Of a stretch of 64,000 bases of DNA, positions 63,830 through 64,000 are shown one piece after another. The notes under the pieces were generated by a model. The model was not told the DNA's origin. It did not search any database and was given only the letters and a program-made list of their open reading frames with translations. A program made the translations under genes and the position numbers. The stretch is from the NCBI RefSeq assembly GCF_037975245.1, contig NC_092575.1, forward strand, positions 451,001-515,000. Reading direction: 5' to 3'. Each line of letters opens with the position of its first letter. The first letter of the stretch is position 1. This DNA is from Apostichopus japonicus. Its lineage: Eukaryota > Echinodermata > Holothuroidea > Aspidochirotida > Stichopodidae.

Positions 63830-64000
63830 GTGAGTATTACAGCTGCATTCGTGTGGGGTGGTGATGGCAAAAAACACATATTCAAGGTTAATGCCACGGC
63901 TGCTTTCGTGTGGGGTGGTAATGGCAAAATACACATATTTAAGGTGAGTATTTCAGCTCCTTTCTTGTGGGGAGGTGATGGCAAAATACATATATTTAAG
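63773..64000 (+). repeat. 57 bp in-frame tandem duplication of the hemopexin exon end
   Basis: Four copies with start points at 63,785, 63,842, 63,899 and 63,956, an exact 57 bp (19-codon) period. Each reads as (T/S)A(A/P)F(V/L)WGGxGKxHIFK. The first and third copies are followed by GTGAGT, the second by GTTAATG, and the fourth ends exactly at the window edge. The whole block has no stop in the MMP frame. Confidence 0.93.

Overview
This is a eukaryotic (metazoan) nuclear genomic window: AT-rich, with small exons in long introns, GT/AG splice sites in consistent phase, many tandem arrays and transposon relics. The two recognisable genes, a Tbx1/10-class T-box factor and a secreted hemopexin-type matrix metalloproteinase (MMP), fit a marine invertebrate deuterostome. 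An echinoderm, perhaps a sea cucumber, is my best guess from gene style and repeat texture, but the sequence does not prove it.

Layout. 1-13.4 kb: no convincing gene; a 37-40 bp AT-rich array at 2.2-2.95 kb and a few short arrays. 13.5-47.8 kb (+): a complete Tbx1/10 gene of eight coding exons (573 codons by my splicing), with 11.7 kb and 15.7 kb introns before the T-box core. Intron 2 carries a candidate 10.3 kb DNA element (26,821-37,095) bounded by 24 bp imperfect terminal inverted repeats and by subterminal arrays of GACTA/GACC half-sites. Inside it, on the minus strand, lie four phase-compatible exons encoding the tail of a protein resembling SAMD3-like proteins, plus LINE relics, a tRNA-like sequence and several tandem arrays. 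Intron 5 holds a clean non-autonomous hAT-type element with an 8 bp target duplication (43,665-44,065).

48.2-56.5 kb: intergenic. It has a ~190 bp TA tract, a 49 bp minisatellite, a CAATTG-rich array, and two LINE reverse-transcriptase relics, one of which splits a 52 bp tandem array. 56.5-64.0 kb (+): an MMP gene with signal peptide, PRCG cysteine switch, RARR furin-type site, [12 protein letters not shown] zinc site, Met-turn and the start of the hemopexin domain. It runs off the right edge. The last 215 bp show the end of a hemopexin exon repeated four times with an exact 57 bp period that stays open in frame.

The two genes have no evident pathway link; they are neighbours only. The most interesting items are the candidate TIR element with its cargo gene inside the Tbx1/10 intron, and the 57 bp in-frame duplication at the hemopexin splice junction. 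All coordinates come from reading by hand; no alignment or search was run.
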